Below, piece by piece: positions 17,007 through 25,210 of a stretch of 64,000 bases of DNA (its first letter is position 1; each line of letters opens with the position of its first letter). The translations under genes and the position numbers were made by a program. Source of the DNA: Aliishimia sp965656085. GTDB taxonomy: Bacteria > Pseudomonadota > Alphaproteobacteria > Rhodobacterales > Rhodobacteraceae. Under the pieces are notes generated by a model that ran no database searches, was not told the origin of the DNA, and was given only the letters and a program-made list of their open reading frames with translations. Location: contig CBFHJA010000020.1 in the NCBI GenBank assembly GCA_965656085.1, positions 13,717 to 77,716 on the forward strand. The letters are read 5' to 3'.

Positions 17007-18011
17007 TCAGCCCAGCCCGTGCCGGTATCCCGCCGAATAGGCGCCCGTCAGGTGGTGTTCCAATTGCCGTTCGATATCGCCCAGAAGCGAGGACGCGCCG
17101 AAGCGGAAGAGGTCGGGGCGCAGCCAACGGTCGCCCAGTTCCTCCTTGATCAGCGCCAGATACACCAACGCATCCTTGGCCTTCGAGATCCCGCCCGCCG
17201 GTTTGTAGCCCACGCGGATGCCGGTGCGGGCGTGGTAGTCGCGGATCGCGCGGAGCATCACCAGCGTCACCGGCAGCGTCGCGTTGACGCTCTCCTTGCC
17301 GGTCGAGGTCTTGATGAAATCCGCGCCCGCCATCATGCACACCATCGAAGCCCGCGCGACATTGCGCAGCGTGCCAAGCTCGCCGGTGGCGAGGATTGCT
17401 TTGACATGAGCCGGCCCGCAGGCCTCGCGCATCTGCGCCATCTCGTCATAGAGCGCGTCCCATTTGCCCTCCAGCACGAGGCGGCGGGAGATCACGATGT
17501 CGATCTCCTCGGCCCCGGCGGCGACGCTCTCGCGGATTTCCTGAAGGCGCAGATGGAAGGGCGAGAGGCCCGCCGGAAAGCCCGTGGAGACCGCCGCGAC
17601 GGGGATATTCGAGCCTGTGAGGACGTGGACGGCGGCGGGCACCATCTCGTGATAGACGCAGACCGCGCCGACGGTGAGGTCCGGCAAGCCGAGCGCGTCC
17701 AGCATGTCGCGGCGCACCGGATGGCGGGCCTTGGCGCAGAGCCGCGCGACCCGGCGGTCGGTATCGTCGCCGGAGAGCGTGGTCAGGTCGATGCAGGAAA
17801 CCGCGCGGGCCAGCCACGCCGCCTGATGGTCTTTCTTGATCGAGCGCCGCCCCGGAAGGGTGGCCGCACGGCGTTCGATGGCCGAGCGGTTGGCCTGCAG
17901 GCTGCGCACCCATCCCAGATCCAGCGGCAGGCCCGGATTGCGCGGCTCCGTGACTTGCGGCAGTTGCGCGCTGCGTTTGGTGGCGGGCGCGTCTTCTGTG
18001 GCGGCTTTCAT
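17007..18011 (-). CDS. deoC: Deoxyribose-phosphate aldolase
   Basis: This 334-residue class I aldolase splits 2-deoxyribose-5-phosphate into glyceraldehyde-3-phosphate and acetaldehyde. The family motifs are clear: VCVYHEMV, the VKAILATGEL strand, GADFIKTSTGKE with the Schiff-base lysine, and GYKPAGGI with the second active-site lysine. The length is that of the longer DeoC subgroup, with an N-terminal extension of ~60 residues. It is the first gene of a two-gene unit with the ALDH16-type enzyme, forming a short path from deoxynucleosides to acetate. The 265-bp region upstream is shared with the divergent metal transporter operon. The start at 18011 has GGGAGG nearby on the minus strand (about seven bases upstream). 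Confidence 0.94.
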   Translation of the reverse strand: MKAATEDAPATKRSAQLPQVTEPRNPGLPLDLGWVRSLQANRSAIERRAATLPGRRSIKKDHQAAWLARAVSCIDLTTLSGDDTDRRVARLCAKARHPVRRDMLDALGLPDLTVGAVCVYHEMVPAAVHVLTGSNIPVAAVSTGFPAGLSPFHLRLQEIRESVAAGAEEIDIVISRRLVLEGKWDALYDEMAQMREACGPAHVKAILATGELGTLRNVARASMVCMMAGADFIKTSTGKESVNATLPVTLVMLRAIRDYHARTGIRVGYKPAGGISKAKDALVYLALIKEELGDRWLRPDLFRFGASSLLGDIERQLEHHLTGAYSAGYRHGLG

Positions 18012-18193
18012 GCGCGGGTCCTCCCTGACGGGTGCAAGCTGGCACGAGGCGATACCACGTTCAAGGTGAACGAGAGGTCAATGAGGGGGCGCTGCGGTTG
18101 ATATGTGATGCGGATGGAGCCGTGCGCTGGAGGGAGATTTGCCCGGAAATGAGGCTTCTGCCCCCGATTTTGACAGTCCAACGGACAGTTTAT

Positions 18194-18208
18194 TGCGAAT
18201 TATTCGCA
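18194..18208. promoter_or_regulatory. Fur/Mur-like palindrome upstream of the metal ABC operon
   Basis: TGCGAATTATTCGCA is a perfect 7-1-7 inverted repeat, 69 bases before the start of the metal-binding protein gene. An A/T-rich core with G/C ends resembles operators of Fur-family metal regulators (Mur in alphaproteobacteria). The sequence alone does not tell Mur from Fur or Zur; the operon composition favours manganese or iron. Confidence 0.6.
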
Positions 18209-18214
18209 TTTTCG

Positions 18215-18244
18215 TTGACTTCTTGAGAATGACTCTCATATGCA
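18215..18244 (+). promoter_or_regulatory. Candidate promoter and second palindrome for the metal ABC operon
   Basis: TTGACT (18215-18220) is followed after 18 bases by TATGCA (18239-18244), a plausible -35/-10 pair. Between them lies TGAGAATGACTCTCA (18224-18238), with 5-bp inverted arms, so a bound repressor would block the promoter. The promoter call is tentative; the palindrome is directly visible. Confidence 0.42.
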
Positions 18245-18276
18245 GGTCTACAACAGGACAGAGGATCGTTTCGAAC

Positions 18277-19254
18277 ATGCTTACACGTCGTCACTTTCTT
18301 GCCTCGGCAGCCGCGTCTGCGGCCCTTCTTCCGCACGCAGCCCGCGCGGCCGCGCCGCTCAACGTCGTCGCCACCACCGGCATGATCACGGATACCGTCC
18401 GCCGGATCGGCGGGGACGCGATCACGGTGACGGGTCTGCTCGGCGCCGGGATCGACCCGCACAGCTACCGCCAGACCCGCAGCGATATCGTCGCCATGAC
18501 CCGCGCCGATCTGGTGCTCTGGCACGGACTGTTCCTCGAAGCCCAGATGGAGGACTTCCTGCTGCGCCTTGGCGAAAAGAAATCCGTGGTCGCCGTGACC
18601 GACAAAATGGAGGCCGCCGCCAAGGACGGCGCGCTCGATCTGATCGGCAGCGAGGATTACGAGGGCCGCTATGATCCGCATATCTGGATGGACCCGGACC
18701 TGTGGCAGCCGGTGGCAACGCGCATCCAAGACGCACTGACAGAGGCCCGCCCAGATCATGCCGACCTCTTTGCGGCCAATACGAACGCCTTCAACGAACA
18801 ACTGGCCGCGCTTCGCAGCTATGGCACAGAAGCGCTGGCGCAGGTGCCCGCAGAGAACCGCGTTCTTGTGACGGCCCATGACGCCTTTGCCTATTTCGGG
18901 CGCGCCTTCGACATGGAAGTGATCGGCGTGCAGGGCATCTCGACCGATAACGAGGCGGGGCTGAACCGCATCAGCGAACTTGTCGACATGCTTGTCGCGC
19001 GCAATGTCGGCGCGGTCTTCGTGGAAAGCTCTGTGTCGGATCGCAATATGCGCGCGCTGATCGAAGGCGCGGCCGCGCAGGGCCACGAGGTGCGCCTTGG
19101 CGGGGAGCTGTTCAGCGATGCGATGGGCGAAGAGGGCACCTATGAAGGGACCTTCATCGGCATGATTGATCACAACATCACCACGATCGCCCGGGCCCTC
19201 GGCGCCGATGTGCCGGAAGCCGGTCTGAATGGGCGTCTTGGGCTTGGAGCGTAA
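18277..19254 (+). CDS. troA: Metal ABC transporter substrate-binding protein (TroA/SitA type)
   Basis: This 325-residue cluster A-I binding protein captures Mn, Zn or Fe in the periplasm. I start it at 18277 (MLTRRHFLASAAASAALLPHAARA), a signal peptide with a twin-arginine-like start and AxA cleavage near residue 24; the frame to 18139 would bury this signal. Probable metal ligands are the histidines in GIDPHSY, YDPHIWMDP and AHDAFAYFG and an aspartate near GELFSDAMG. Three histidines plus an acid is the TroA/ZnuA pattern; SitA/MntC proteins have glutamate at the third place. It leads a four-gene operon with one ATPase and two permeases, which is a Tro/Sit layout and not the ZnuABC layout with a single permease. 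The exact metal is uncertain. Confidence 0.88.
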   Translation: MLTRRHFLASAAASAALLPHAARAAAPLNVVATTGMITDTVRRIGGDAITVTGLLGAGIDPHSYRQTRSDIVAMTRADLVLWHGLFLEAQMEDFLLRLGEKKSVVAVTDKMEAAAKDGALDLIGSEDYEGRYDPHIWMDPDLWQPVATRIQDALTEARPDHADLFAANTNAFNEQLAALRSYGTEALAQVPAENRVLVTAHDAFAYFGRAFDMEVIGVQGISTDNEAGLNRISELVDMLVARNVGAVFVESSVSDRNMRALIEGAAAQGHEVRLGGELFSDAMGEEGTYEGTFIGMIDHNITTIARALGADVPEAGLNGRLGLGA

Positions 19255-19257
19255 CTC

Positions 19258-20043
19258 ATGCTGAACGTCGTCACTCCCCCGGCCCCGGAGCCTGATCTGC
19301 CCATGCGCGTGCGCGGGTTGACGGTCTCCTATGGCGAGAAACCGGCCGTGTTTTCGGCGGATATGTCCGTGCCGGAGGGTAAGATGATGGCAATTGTCGG
19401 CCCCAACGGGGCTGGCAAGTCAACGATGCTCAAAGCCGCGCTTGGTGTGATCTCGCCACTGGCCGGGACCGCGCAGTTCTTCGGCCATCCGCTGGAGCGC
19501 GCCCGGGACCGCATCGCCTATGTGCCGCAGCGCGCGAGCGTCGATTGGGATTTTCCGGCGCGGGTGCTCGACGTTGTGCTGATGGGGCTCTATCCCCGTC
19601 TGGGCTTGCTGCGGCGGATCACGGGGGCGCACAAGGCCGAGGCGCGTGAGTGCCTTGCGCGGGTCGGGATGGAGGACTTCGCAGAGCGCCAGATCGGACA
19701 GCTTTCGGGCGGCCAGCAACAGCGCGTGTTCCTCGCGCGTGCATTGGCGCAACGCGCGGATCTCTACTTGCTCGATGAGCCGCTCGCCGGGGTCGATGCG
19801 GCGACGGAAAAGACGATCATGTCGGTGCTGCGGGATTTGACGGCGGCGGGCAAGACGGTCGTCGCGGTGCATCACGATTTGAGCACGGTGCCGGTCTATT
19901 TCGATCACGTTCTGCTGCTCGCGACGCAAGTGGTCGCGGAAGGGCCGGTCGAGACCACCTTCATACCCGACAATCTGCAAAAGGCCTATGGCGGGCGTCT
20001 CGCGCGCAGCCATGGAGATGTCTTTGAGAAGGTGTCCGGGTAA
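19258..20043 (+). CDS. troB: Metal ABC transporter ATP-binding protein
   Basis: This 261-residue ATPase powers uptake of the metal delivered by the upstream binding protein. It has Walker A GPNGAGKST (48-56), the Q-loop region VPQRASVDWDF, which is typical of the Mn/Zn/Fe importer ATPases, the signature LSGGQQQR, Walker B LYLLDEPLAG and the switch histidine in VAVHHDLSTV. It starts three bases after the binding-protein stop and ends six bases before the first permease gene, so it is operonic. Nothing is missing or unusual. Confidence 0.94.
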   Translation: MLNVVTPPAPEPDLPMRVRGLTVSYGEKPAVFSADMSVPEGKMMAIVGPNGAGKSTMLKAALGVISPLAGTAQFFGHPLERARDRIAYVPQRASVDWDFPARVLDVVLMGLYPRLGLLRRITGAHKAEARECLARVGMEDFAERQIGQLSGGQQQRVFLARALAQRADLYLLDEPLAGVDAATEKTIMSVLRDLTAAGKTVVAVHHDLSTVPVYFDHVLLLATQVVAEGPVETTFIPDNLQKAYGGRLARSHGDVFEKVSG

Positions 20044-20049
20044 CGCGTC

Positions 20050-21252
20050 ATGATCTGGGACGCGCTGACCTTACAATTGGGCTACAACGCCTCGCTCGTG
20101 ACCATCGGAGCCATGCTGCTCGGGTTGGCGGCTGGCGTTGCGGGCACGTTCCTGTTCTTGCGCAAGCGGGCTTTGGTCAGCGATGCGATCAGCCACGCCA
20201 CGCTGCCGGGGATCGTGCTTGCGTTCATGGCGATGGTGGCCTTGGGCGGCGATGGCCGCAATCTCATTGGTCTGCTCTTTGGCGCGGCGGGCTCTGCCGC
20301 TGTCGGGCTCTATCTTGTGTCATGGCTCGGCAAGCACACGCGGCTTGGGGAGGATGCGGCCATCGGGGCGATCCTGTCGGTGTTCTTCGGCTTCGGAGTC
20401 GTTCTGCTCACCGTCATTCAGGCCATCGGATCCGGGCGGCAAGCAGGACTTGAAGGCTTCCTGCTGGGCTCCACGGCCGGGATGCTCCGCGACGACGCGC
20501 TGCTGATCGCGGGCGCTGCGGCGGCCACTTTGGCGCTGGTGCTGCTGATGCGCCGCCCCCTCACGCTCTCGGCCTTCGACCCCGGTTTTGCGCGCAGCAC
20601 GGGGCAGAATACCGACCGGGCGGAATTCCTTCTGCTCGCAACCGTCCTGACGGTCACGGTTGTCGGGCTGAAGATCGTCGGGCTGATCCTGATCGTCGCC
20701 TTGCTCATTATCCCGCCGGTGGCGGCGCGCTTCTGGACCGAGCGCAGCGACCGGGTCCTGTGGATATCCGGCCTGTTCGGCGGCGCGTCGGGCTATGTCG
20801 GCGCTGCGCTCTCCGCGACCGCGCCGGATTTGCCGACCGGGCCGATCATCGTGCTGTGCTGCTTTGCGTTGTTCCTGCTGTCCTTTCTGCTCGCCCCGGT
20901 GCGCGGGGTTCTGGCCAGCCTCCTGGCCCATTTGCACTACCGCCGCGCGGTACATTTTCGGCAGGGGTTGCTTGCGCTCGCGCAGGGCCAGCCGGTCTAT
21001 GAGGGGCTCACGCGGCGCTTGCTTGAACGGGACGGGCTGATCCGGCGCGACGGGGTGATGACGACGGCGGGACAGGCCCGCGCCGCCAAGGCGCTGCGCG
21101 ACGAGGCGCGCTGGCGCGAGGTGCGCGGCGATGCGGCGCTCGACCGGGTTGCGGCGCTCTATAATGGGCTCACGGAGATCGAAACCGTGCTGACCCCGGA
21201 TCAACTCCGTGAGATCGACGCGCGGCTTGGGCCGACGCGGGCGGCGCCGTGA
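20050..21252 (+). CDS. troC: Metal ABC transporter permease with C-terminal tail (TroC type)
   Basis: This 400-residue ABC-3 family permease has about eight or nine hydrophobic segments in residues 1-290, including the family stretch SDAISHATLPGIVLAF near residue 45 and GLKIVGLILIVALLIIPPVAARF near 215. Unlike the second permease it carries a hydrophilic tail of ~105 residues (from ~295), with short helices (GLTRRLLERDGLIRRDGVMT) resembling a winged-helix fold. Such tails occur in TroC/MntC-type permeases, and their job is not clear. Its stop overlaps the next permease start by four bases (ATGA). It pairs with that permease to form the membrane channel. Confidence 0.9.
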   Translation: MIWDALTLQLGYNASLVTIGAMLLGLAAGVAGTFLFLRKRALVSDAISHATLPGIVLAFMAMVALGGDGRNLIGLLFGAAGSAAVGLYLVSWLGKHTRLGEDAAIGAILSVFFGFGVVLLTVIQAIGSGRQAGLEGFLLGSTAGMLRDDALLIAGAAAATLALVLLMRRPLTLSAFDPGFARSTGQNTDRAEFLLLATVLTVTVVGLKIVGLILIVALLIIPPVAARFWTERSDRVLWISGLFGGASGYVGAALSATAPDLPTGPIIVLCCFALFLLSFLLAPVRGVLASLLAHLHYRRAVHFRQGLLALAQGQPVYEGLTRRLLERDGLIRRDGVMTTAGQARAAKALRDEARWREVRGDAALDRVAALYNGLTEIETVLTPDQLREIDARLGPTRAAP

Positions 21253-22163
21253 TGGGGATGGAATTCGTCTCTCTGTCGCTCGCGCCGATCCTGATTGGTG
21301 TCTGCGTCGCGGTGGCCTGCGCGCTGCCGGGCAATTTCCTGCTGCTCAGGCGGCAGGCGATGATCTCGGATGCGATCAGCCACGTGGTGCTGCCCGGCAT
21401 CGTGCTCGCCTTCCTGCTCTCCGGCGTGATCGCCAGCGGCCCCATGCTCCTTGGTGCGGCGGCGGCGGCGATTGTCGCGGTGGTTGCCATCGAAGCGGTG
21501 CGCCGGCTGGGCCGGATCGAGCCGGGCGCGGCGATGGGTGTCATCTTTACCGCGATGTTCGCCGCCGGGGTGCTGATCCTCGAACAAGCCGACACGCGTC
21601 ATGTGCATCTCGATGTCGAGCACGCGCTCTATGGCAATCTCGAAGGGTTGATCTGGCTCGACGCGCTGGGCTGGGAGTCCTTGCTCGATCCGGCGGCGTT
21701 GGCCGGGCTACCGGTGGAATTGGGGCGGATGGCCGCTGTGATGGCGCTGATGCTGGGCTTCGTGCTGCTGTTCTGGCGGCCTCTGGCGCTCATCTCCTTC
21801 GACGAGGCCTTCGCCAACACGCTCGGCGTGCGCACCGGCGCGCTAGGGCTGGCGCTGGTGATCCTGTCAGCTGTGGCGGCGGTCGCGGCCTTCGACGCGG
21901 TGGGCTCGATCATCGTGATCGCGATGTTCATCTGCCCGCCTGCCACGGCCCGGCTTCTGACCAATCGCCTTGGCGTGCAGGTCGCGCTGTCGGCGGGGCT
22001 CGCGGCGCTGGCGGCGGTGCTGGGCTACGTGCTCGCGGGCTATGGCCCGCTTTGGCTCGGCTATTCGGCGTCGGTCTCCGCAGCAGGCATGATCGCCACG
22101 GTCTCCGGCCTTCTGCTGGCCGCCGCGGCCCTCTGGGGCCCGCACCGCCGCCGGGTGACGTGA
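21249..22163 (+). CDS. troD: Metal ABC transporter permease (TroD type)
   Basis: This 304-residue second permease of the ABC-3 family has about eight hydrophobic segments, the conserved SDAISHVVLPGIVLAF near residue 40 and VGSIIVIAMFICPPATARLL near 217. It forms a heterodimer with the preceding permease. The start overlaps the upstream stop by four bases, so the whole set is translated as a unit. No tail follows the last membrane segment. It ends 403 bp before the convergent HIU hydrolase gene. Confidence 0.93.
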   Translation: MMGMEFVSLSLAPILIGVCVAVACALPGNFLLLRRQAMISDAISHVVLPGIVLAFLLSGVIASGPMLLGAAAAAIVAVVAIEAVRRLGRIEPGAAMGVIFTAMFAAGVLILEQADTRHVHLDVEHALYGNLEGLIWLDALGWESLLDPAALAGLPVELGRMAAVMALMLGFVLLFWRPLALISFDEAFANTLGVRTGALGLALVILSAVAAVAAFDAVGSIIVIAMFICPPATARLLTNRLGVQVALSAGLAALAAVLGYVLAGYGPLWLGYSASVSAAGMIATVSGLLLAAAALWGPHRRRVT

Positions 22164-22287
22164 GCCGCCGGTCGCTGCCCCTGAGGCATCACCACATCGA
22201 CGCTTGACGCCGCTCTGCGCCTGACAGCGGTGGAACGCGCCTCCGGGATACTTTTATCATAAAGAAAGCAGGAGCGGGGTTTCGTAG

Positions 22288-22306
22288 GGTGGGCAATTTG
22301 CCCACC
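22288..22306. terminator. Hairpin in the gap after the metal transporter operon
   Basis: GGTGGGC-AATTT-GCCCACC is a perfect 7-bp stem with a 5-base loop. It lies 125 bp after the last permease, between convergent genes, and could stop transcripts from either side, but it has no T-run. It sits directly before repeat copy B and may be part of a separate dispersed element. Confidence 0.4.
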
Positions 22307-22324
22307 ACCCGGCCCGCCACAAAG

Positions 22325-22509
22325 GTTAACGCCGCCCCACCGCACGCCCCGTTAACCCGCGAACGAATCGAAACCGAGCCATACAGGTGCCATACGCTTA
22401 GCCATACGCGGAGCCATACGCCTGCCACACCTTGTTTTACTGGCGTTAACGCCCGAAATCACGTTTTTCGCGAATTCGGCCCCGCGCAACGCGCGCCCCG
22501 TTAACCTTT
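22325..22509. repeat. Dispersed non-coding repeat, copy B
   Basis: This ~185-bp element matches 14470-14656. It has GTTAAC at 22325, 22351, 22445 and 22500. Its tandem array has four units starting at 22378 (11 bp), 22389, 22401 and 22413 (12 bp each), the core being GCCATACGC. The block from ACAGGTGCCATACGC (22383) to GCGTTAAC (22450) is nearly identical to copy A. Like copy A it lies between two convergent genes. Confidence 0.8.
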
Positions 22510-22566
22510 CGCGGCGGTGACGCGCGCTGCTATGGCCGTTCCTCCGCTTCCAGAAAAACGCCGCAC

Positions 22567-22926
22567 CTAGCTCCCCCGGTACGTCGAATAGCCGAAGGGC
22601 GAGAGCAGAAGCGGGACGTGGTAATGCGCGCTGGCGTCGTCGATGCCGAAGCGGATCGGGATTTCGTCGAGGAACAAGGGCTCGGCGCCGGTAAAACCCA
22701 GCCCGCGCAGGTAGTTACCTGCCTCGAAGACCAGCTCGTACTGGCCAGCGGCAAACGCGTCCTGCGGCAGGATCGGACCCTCCGTGCGCCCGTCTTCATT
22801 GGTCACCGCTTCGGCCAACGGCGTGCGCGTGGCCCCATCCAGCCGGAACAGGGTGATTTTCAGACCCGATGCGGGCACACCGCGCGCCGTGTCGAGCACA
22901 TGGGTGGTCAGATATCCGTCAGCCAT
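22567..22926 (-). CDS. uraH: 5-hydroxyisourate hydrolase
   Basis: This 119-residue transthyretin-like enzyme opens the ring of 5-hydroxyisourate to give OHCU, the step after urate oxidation. The N-terminal LTTHVLDTARGVPA with its catalytic histidine, the HYHVPLLLSPFGYSTYRGS end and the terminal YRGS tetrapeptide are family hallmarks that separate it from true transthyretins. The length is normal. It is divergent from the PuuE-UraD fusion gene, with 65 bp between them, which carries the next step, so the two are likely co-regulated from that gap. No uricase gene is in the window. Confidence 0.95.
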   Translation of the reverse strand: MADGYLTTHVLDTARGVPASGLKITLFRLDGATRTPLAEAVTNEDGRTEGPILPQDAFAAGQYELVFEAGNYLRGLGFTGAEPLFLDEIPIRFGIDDASAHYHVPLLLSPFGYSTYRGS

Positions 22927-22991
22927 TGCATCCCCTCATGGTTTCAGACCAGATAGATCAGCTTCCGCAAACGACGTAAAGACGATCCGCC

Positions 22992-24401
22992 ATGCAAGAG
23001 CCGCCCAGATATCCGCGCAACATGATCGGCTACGGCCCGCGCCGCCCCGACGCGCGCTGGCCCGGCGGCGCGCGGATCGCGGTGCAATTTGTGCTGAATT
23101 ACGAGGAGGGTGGCGAGAATTGCATCCTGCACGGTGATGCGGCCTCCGAGGCCTTTCTGTCCGAGATTGTCGGTGCCCAGCCATGGCCCGGACAGCGGCA
23201 CTGGAACATGGAATCCATCTACGAGTATGGCGCGCGCACCGGGTTCTGGCGGCTGTATCGCCTGTTCACCGGCGCGCGCGTGCCGGTCACGGTTTATGGA
23301 GTGGCTTCCGCGCTCGCACGAAGCCCCGAGCAGGTCGGTGCCATGCAGTCCGCCGGGTGGGAGATCGCTTCGCACGGGCTGAAATGGATCGACTACAAGG
23401 ATCACAGTCCCGAGGCTGAAGCGGCGGACATGGCAGAGGCGATCCGGCTGCATGAGGAGGTCACGGGCGCGCCGCCGCAGGGCTGGTACACCGGGCGCTG
23501 CTCGGCGGACACGGTTCGGTTGGCCGCCGAAACCGGACAATTCGACTATATCTCCGATACTTATGATGACGATCTGCCCTACTGGGTGAAGGTCGGGGCG
23601 CGCGATCAGCTCATCATCCCCTATACGCTCGATTGCAACGACATGCGCTTCGCCACGCCGCAGGGGTTCAATTCGGGCGATCAGTTCTACGCCTATCTGA
23701 AGGATACGTTCGACACGCTCTATGAGGAGGGCGGGCAGATGATGTCGATCGGGCTGCATTGCCGCCTGATCGGTCGACCGGGGCGGATCGCGGCGCTGAA
23801 GCGGTTCATCGCCTATGTGCAGGACCATGCCGACGTCTGGAGCGCGCGGCGGATCGACATCGCCCGGCATTGGCGCGAGACCCACCCGCCCCGGACCCGC
23901 TTCCAGCCGTCCCGGATGGACCGTGCGGAGTTCGTGCAGGCATTTGGCGGTATCTATGAACATTCGCCATGGGTCGCTGAGCGCGCGTGGCATCTGGAGC
24001 TTGGCCCGGCCCATGACAGCGCGGCGGGACTGGCGAACGCGCTTGCGCGGGTCTTCCGGTCCGCGTCGAAGCAGGAACGGCTGGTAGTGCTGCAATCGCA
24101 CCCTGATCTGGCGGGCAAGCTGGCCTCGGCCAAGCGCCTGACGGCCGACAGCACCGCCGAGCAGGCCAGCGCCGGGCTCGACGCGCTGACCGACAGTGAA
24201 CGCGCGGAGTTCCAGCGCCTGAACACGGACTATGTCGCGAAACATGGCTTTCCGTTCATCATCGCTGTGCGCGATCACGGCAAGGCTGGCATTCTTTCGG
24301 CGTTCAAAACCCGGATCGACAACGACACAGCGGTCGAGTTCGACATGGCGTGCGCGCAGGTGGAACGCATCGCGCAACTGCGGCTTGAGGCTCTGTTATG
24401 A
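22992..24401 (+). CDS. puuE: PuuE-type allantoinase fused to OHCU decarboxylase (UraD)
   Basis: This 469-residue fusion carries two steps of ureide breakdown. Residues ~1-305 are a polysaccharide-deacetylase-like allantoinase (PuuE), with NYEEGGEN, WEIASHGLKWIDY, the GWYTGRCSADT segment and GLHCRLIGRPGR. Residues ~310-469 are OHCU decarboxylase, with the motifs SHPDLAGK and HGFPFIIAVR. The decarboxylase makes (S)-allantoin from OHCU and the allantoinase half opens it to allantoate, so product and substrate pass within one protein. The fusion is known in this bacterial group. Start at 22992; the stop overlaps the next gene by four bases (ATGA). The metal dependence of PuuE-type allantoinases differs from that of the classical metal-dependent allantoinase, which is absent here. 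Confidence 0.93.
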   Translation: MQEPPRYPRNMIGYGPRRPDARWPGGARIAVQFVLNYEEGGENCILHGDAASEAFLSEIVGAQPWPGQRHWNMESIYEYGARTGFWRLYRLFTGARVPVTVYGVASALARSPEQVGAMQSAGWEIASHGLKWIDYKDHSPEAEAADMAEAIRLHEEVTGAPPQGWYTGRCSADTVRLAAETGQFDYISDTYDDDLPYWVKVGARDQLIIPYTLDCNDMRFATPQGFNSGDQFYAYLKDTFDTLYEEGGQMMSIGLHCRLIGRPGRIAALKRFIAYVQDHADVWSARRIDIARHWRETHPPRTRFQPSRMDRAEFVQAFGGIYEHSPWVAERAWHLELGPAHDSAAGLANALARVFRSASKQERLVVLQSHPDLAGKLASAKRLTADSTAEQASAGLDALTDSERAEFQRLNTDYVAKHGFPFIIAVRDHGKAGILSAFKTRIDNDTAVEFDMACAQVERIAQLRLEALL

Positions 24402-25210
24402 CCGCGTATGCCTTTCCGCCCGGCGGGTTGCCGAACCAGACCGCGCATCCCGAGGGCACAGCGGTCTTTACCGAGGCCTATGCGGTGCTGCCCGCAAATA
24501 CCCAGCGCGATATCGTCACCTCCTTCCTGCCCGGCTGGGAGGCGACCCGCGCATGGGTGCTGGCCCGGCCTCTGACCGGGTTCGCCGAGACCTTCGCGCA
24601 ATACGCGCTGGAGATCGCGCCGGGGGGTGGCTCGTTGCAGCCGGAGCCGGAAGTGGGAGCGGAGGCCGTGCTTTTCGTGGCCTTTGGAGAGCTACAACTG
24701 ACACTGAGCGGCACCGCGCACATGCTGAAGCCGGGCTCTTATGTCTACATCCCGCCCGGGGCGCGCTGGACCTTGTTCAACATCGGCGATCTGCCAGCGG
24801 GCTTTCACTGGATTCGCAAGAAATTCGTGCCAGGCCCGGGGTTGATGCTGCCCGACCCGCTGGTGACCCATGAGCGCGACGTGCCGGCGGTTTCGATGCC
24901 CGATTGCGACGGGGTTTGGGCCACGCAACGTTTCGTGGACCCGCTCGATCTGAGCCACGACATGCATGTGAATATCGTGAATTTCAAACCGGGCGGGCGG
25001 ATCCCCTTTGCCGAGACCCATGTTATGGAGCATGGGCTTTACGTGTTGCAGGGAACGGCGGAATACCTGCTGAACAAGGATTGGGTGAGCGTGGGGGCCG
25101 GCGATTTCCTGTGGCTCCGGGCCTTCTGCCCGCAGGCCTGCATCGCCACCGGAGATGAGCCGTTCCGCTATCTGCTCTACAAGGACGTGAACCGCCATGT
25201 TCCCCTCTGA
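24398..25210 (+). CDS. allE: (S)-ureidoglycine aminohydrolase, double cupin
   Basis: This 270-residue bicupin releases ammonia from ureidoglycine to give ureidoglycolate. Two cupin halves are visible; the second (~180-260) has the metal-site pattern AETHVMEHGLYVLQG with Glu and His ligands, as in plant and bacterial UGHY/AllE proteins. The first cupin (~60-130) lacks that full set. The gene overlaps its upstream neighbour by four bases and the next gene by 14 bases, in an order that matches the pathway. Some databases call this family allantoicase-linked; the sequence fits UGHY better. Confidence 0.9.
   Translation: MTAYAFPPGGLPNQTAHPEGTAVFTEAYAVLPANTQRDIVTSFLPGWEATRAWVLARPLTGFAETFAQYALEIAPGGGSLQPEPEVGAEAVLFVAFGELQLTLSGTAHMLKPGSYVYIPPGARWTLFNIGDLPAGFHWIRKKFVPGPGLMLPDPLVTHERDVPAVSMPDCDGVWATQRFVDPLDLSHDMHVNIVNFKPGGRIPFAETHVMEHGLYVLQGTAEYLLNKDWVSVGAGDFLWLRAFCPQACIATGDEPFRYLLYKDVNRHVPL

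Larger units (their letters stand above)
22164..22566. other. 403-bp convergent intergenic region
   Basis: This region holds no convincing gene. From left to right I see a CCGGGATA...AAAGAAAG motif (22243-22268) similar to one at 27102-27124, a hairpin (22288-22306), and repeat copy B (22325-22509). Short frames here have no family resemblance. Confidence 0.7.

Noticed and set aside
18176..18186. GTCCAACGGAC as a further binding site of the methylamine TetR regulator
   Set aside because: The half-sites point the other way compared with GGACA-N4-TGTCC, and the spacing differs. It is a short chance palindrome next to the metal operon.
18277..22163. Classical zinc importer ZnuABC under Zur
   Set aside because: There are two permease genes and no zur gene. 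The layout fits Tro/Sit systems, though the ligand pattern leaves some doubt, recorded as a finding.
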